From Branchipolynoe longqiensis (lineage: Eukaryota > Annelida > Polychaeta > Phyllodocida > Polynoidae), in assembly GCA_030323885.1 (NCBI GenBank), contig JASIRB010003442.1, positions 56,972-120,971 on the forward strand: 64,000 nt of DNA, written 5' to 3'. Position numbers and translations under genes: made by a program. The notes beneath the pieces were generated by a model that made no database searches, had not been told where the DNA came from, and saw only the letters and a list, made by a program, of their open reading frames with translations. This document shows, piece after piece, positions 61,500-64,000 of the stretch; the stretch's first letter is position 1; each line of letters opens with the position of its first letter.

Positions 61500-61880
61500 C
61501 CCCCCGCCCCCCCACCGTCGCCGCCATCTTGTTTGTCCCCGCGTCCCCCGTCCTGTAACGCACCGTATGCCTAATTGGCGGCGACTAATTAAATATTCAG
61601 CGCTGGCCGTTTAAGATAAGGCGGTCACGATCTCTGCCCTCCGCCGTGACCTCTAATTGACCTAGCCTTGAGGTCATACTCCGCGCTGACCGCCAGGTGA
61701 GCTGTGTCATGGTAATGGGGCACTTTACCGCCGGACACTCGAGGGGTCGCCGTGTCCAGCTCCCGGTGCGCCGGTCAGTCCCGCCACGACCTTCAGGGAT
61801 CGGCCTTTGACCTTGTGACCCCCCCAGGGGATCATGTAAGGGCAGGGAGCGTGTTGGTTGACCTTGAGTGGTGGCGTGCC
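61500..61880. promoter_or_regulatory. regulatory-looking island with YY1-like and nuclear-receptor half-sites
   Basis: GCCGCCATCTTG (61520-61531) is a strong YY1-type site. TGACCT-CTAAT-TGACCT (61647-61663) is a direct repeat with 5-bp spacing (DR5). A third half-site AGGTCA is at 61671, and two extended TGACCTTG sites are at 61808 and 61859. TTAATTAAATATT-like homeodomain cores lie near 61588. Single-copy and CpG-containing, but with no exon in view. Confidence 0.4.
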
Positions 61881-61887
61881 GTGGGCA

Positions 61888-62035
61888 TGTGTTTGTTTGT
61901 GTGTGTGTGTGTGTGTTTGGAGGTGAGGTGGGATGGAGGAGTGTGGAGAGTGTGTGTGGAGTGTATATATATGTGTGTGTGTGTGTGTGTGTGGAGATGT
62001 GGGGTTGGGGGAGGGGGAGTGTGGAGTGTGGGGTC
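61888..62035. repeat. GT-rich tracts
   Basis: (GT)n at 61898-61916 and 61972-61992, separated by GGAGTGTGGAGAGTGTG-type sequence. Confidence 0.85.
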
Positions 62036-62119
62036 GGGGACGTGTCGCAGAGGTCAAACCGCGGGTTGGCTGGAAGGCAGGGCCTGCAGAGACCTGGCAC
62101 AGACCGACGAACTAGGTAT

Positions 62120-62490
62120 GTGTGTGAAGACACTAAGGACCCTAGGGTGAGCTGGTGATTTACCACACATTACACATAGACCTTGGGATGTGGCAGAGAC
62201 ATTATACTTATAGTCTCTGGGATATAACTAAAGGTATGCGTGTGACATGGTGGACACACTAAGGACCTATAGCATATAGCGTACATTACACACATATTTT
62301 GGGATGTGGCAGAGACTAATATTATAGTCCGTGGGATATAGCTAAAGGTCTCTATTATCTAGGGGATATCTAATAAATTACACATATTTTGGGAAGTATG
62401 TATGTGTGTGACATGCTGGAAACACTCAAGACCCTAGGGTGAGCTGATGATTTACCACACATTACTCATAGACTTTGGGATGTGGCAGCA
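62120..62490. repeat. approximately 150/300-bp imperfect direct repeat
   Basis: GACCCTAGGGTGAGCTGGTG then ATTTACCACACATTACACAT recurs about 300 bp downstream (62430 region). A degenerate middle copy (TTACACACATATTTTGGGAT) gives a spacing of about 130-150 bp. Confidence 0.75.
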
Positions 62491-62492
62491 AC

Positions 62493-62688
62493 TGAAATCG
62501 ACACGCTGAAATCAACACACTGAAATCAACACACTGAAATTAACACACTGAAATTAACACACTGAAATCAACACACTGAAAACAACACACTGAAATCAAC
62601 ACACTGAAATCAACACACTGAAATCGACACACTGAAATCAACACACAGAAATTAACACACTGAAATCAACACACTGAAATCGGCAGAC
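62493..62688. repeat. 14-bp satellite CACTGAAATCAACA
   Basis: About 14 copies with substitutions confined mostly to AATCAA/AATTAA/AATCGA. Almost no indels, so a young array. Confidence 0.95.
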
Positions 62689-62689
62689 A

Positions 62690-62960
62690 TGATTTCGTCA
62701 ATGATGAGTCCAAAGGCGACTACTGAGTATGTCCAGTGTGCGACATACAATATGTGCATACAATAGATCCGCCCTCCATAGAGGACAGGTCTACGCCTCA
62801 CTTGGTTGCACTGTCTTGAACGGTGATGTATTAGCAAAGCCCGACCTGGACAGGAGGAGGTGATGTGGGAGGGGTGGGGGGGGGGGGAGTGGGGGGCATC
62901 ACAAGCTGCTTCCTCCTCCACGGTCCCTATGCATAATACATTACGACGTGTGTGGGACCA
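62690..62960. other. single-copy spacer
   Basis: No gene recognised. A G-run at 62876-62888. A 105-codon minus frame has no domain that I recognise. Confidence 0.4.
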
Positions 62961-62964
62961 CATC

Positions 62965-63085
62965 CACACTCACACCCACATACTCACACTCACAGTCACA
63001 TACCTACACTCACGCACTCACTCACTCACTCACACACACTCACTCACTCACTCACTCACACACACACTCACACTCAGACACACGC
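62965..63085. repeat. (CACT)n/(CA)n repeat
   Basis: CACTCACTCACTCACTCACA and CACACTCACA blocks. Confidence 0.92.
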
Positions 63086-63090
63086 ACAAT

Positions 63091-63396
63091 GTGGTGTTCT
63101 CTGGGGCGGAGTGGTTAGAGTGTCTGACATTTTTCTAGGTCGGACTCCTAATCTGAAGGTCAGTGGTTCGATTCCCTGTGGCCCCAGCTCTGCCAATTTG
63201 GATTTCCACCACTGTGTATAAAGCGTCATCAAAGGCATGTTGCTCTCATACCATGTCTATGTGGTGTGGGAGGTTAAAAATCCCTTGGGGAGGTAAAAGT
63301 GTAGGCTCGGGCTTTTTATCGACAAACTGTCTAATGGTGAAAATAAGCCTAATCAGGCTTACCCATGATAGGCAGTATAAATCTTCAATAAAAAAA
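63091..63396 (+). mobile_element. SINE-G copy 2, with tRNA-like head and LINE-like tail
   Basis: The head has a perfect 7-bp acceptor-like stem CTGGGGC/GCCCCAG. Its anticodon-like arm TCGGA-CTCCTAA-TCTGA has loop CTCCTAA, anticodon CCT (Arg-like). The box B is GGTTCGATTCC. The 3' end carries hairpin AAGCCT-AATC-AGGCTT (63345-63360), then GGCAGTATAAATCTTCAATA and an A-run. The same hairpin-plus-tail ends the LINE at 49.7 kb. Confidence 0.86.
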
Positions 63397-63399
63397 TGC

Positions 63400-63735
63400 C
63401 ACTCACCCACATTTACCTATCCTCTAACACACCCACCCACACTCACATCCACACTCACACACACACTCACACCCCCACACACACACACACCCTCACTCAA
63501 TCACACACTCACACACACCCACACTCACACCCACACCCACACTCACACACACACACCCACACACACCCTCACTCACATCCACACTCACACACACACTCAC
63601 ACCCACACCCACACTCACACCCACACCCACCCACACTCACATCCACACTCACACACTCACACCCACACACACCCTCCCTCAATCACACACTCACACACAC
63701 ACTCACCCCCACACTCGCCCTCACACACACAATGC
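63400..63735. repeat. CACACTCACACCC array
   Basis: Irregular CACTCACA/CACCCACA blocks with a partly regular unit (CCTCACTCACATCCACACTC / CCACACTCACATCCACACTC). H/T/P-rich frames up to 217 codons are shadows. Confidence 0.92.
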
Positions 63736-63799
63736 CACACGCCCACATCTCCTACAGCTGTTGTTGTTGGATTAACTAACAAAAACCCACCACTCACCT

Positions 63800-63960
63800 C
63801 ACCAGTTTCAGGGTAATGTGACTGTGGGACATCGGGTCCTGGTGCTGGCGGCCTGATTTCCCAGTGAGGCAGCACTATAAAGTTGCCATGAGTGCGCGCT
63901 ATCACAAGTCGGTGCTCCTTCTGGTATCTCCTAGAGTCTTGCCGGGGCGTAAAACCACAC
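63800..63960 (+). mobile_element. SINE-1 3' part
   Basis: Plus-strand body and tail from TTTCAGGGTAATGTGACTGT to GGGGCGTAAAACCACACC. The head is absent, and the window ends 40 bases later. Confidence 0.75.
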
Positions 63961-64000
63961 CTGTGGTTGGGCTCTTAGGCTGCCTTTTTAACTTCCTTCC

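Noticed and set aside
1..64000. LTR retrotransposons or endogenous viral sequences
   Set aside because: I found no paired long direct terminal repeats, no integrase or protease-like frames and no recognisable viral protein.

Overview
The window is eukaryotic, repeat-dominated DNA. I find no convincing host protein-coding gene, rRNA gene or free-standing tRNA gene in 64 kb. Nearly every long open frame lies inside a tandem repeat and is open only because the repeat unit lacks stop codons. The density of tRNA-derived SINEs, MITE-like inverted-repeat elements, CA/GT minisatellites and CpG-containing single-copy islands suggests a marine invertebrate. A mollusc, perhaps a gastropod, is my best guess: one SINE family (here SINE-C) resembles, from memory, a SINE common in gastropod genomes. 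I cannot confirm the species.

Layout. 0-1.5 kb: a 20-bp satellite and a 25-bp minisatellite. 1.7-3 kb: a cluster of SINE-1 copies. 3-7.7 kb: G-rich tracts, a 60-bp CA array, a 407-bp MITE, GGT/CCA-type arrays and a SINE-1. 8.1-11.2 kb: a 43-bp array, then a 128-bp CA-type array. 11.6-13.4 kb: a SINE split by a LINE fragment, plus hAT-like and Tc1/mariner-like MITEs and a short hairpin. 14.4-15 kb: a 100-bp satellite. 15.5-16.5 kb: AT-rich DNA. 16.6-19.3 kb: an 87-bp array, C/T-rich DNA and a minisatellite. 19.9-24.5 kb: SINEs, GT-rich arrays, and a decamer satellite split by an element. 24.5-33.4 kb: at least six inverted-repeat elements, SINEs and LINE-like pieces. 33.4-38.1 kb: a contiguous block of CT-rich, 45-bp, 30-bp and 14-bp arrays. 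39-51 kb: mostly copies of one approximately 355-bp inverted-repeat family (family F), heavily nested with other elements, plus a LINE 3' end. 51-54 kb: dimeric SINEs, a perfect 53-bp palindrome, and an inverted-repeat-bounded segment with a small coiled-coil ORF. 54.7-58.6 kb: 12-bp, C-rich and poly-C tracts. 58.8-61.4 kb: a 206-bp triplicate element and more family F. 61.4-64 kb: a possible regulatory island and CA arrays.

How the parts relate. The repeats form a partly readable history. An element in one copy is missing from a sister copy (27.5 kb versus 43.6 kb). A SINE-C lies inside the inverted repeat of a MITE. One family-F copy has taken three successive insertions. The SINE-G family and a LINE in the same window end in the same 3' hairpin-plus-tail, which suggests the LINE machinery mobilises the SINE. 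A few CpG- or motif-rich islands (44.1, 46.6 and 61.5 kb) are the best places to look for promoters or enhancers of genes outside the window. Names such as SINE-1, SINE-2, SINE-C, SINE-G, family F, MITE-D and retroposon E are mine and carry no database meaning.
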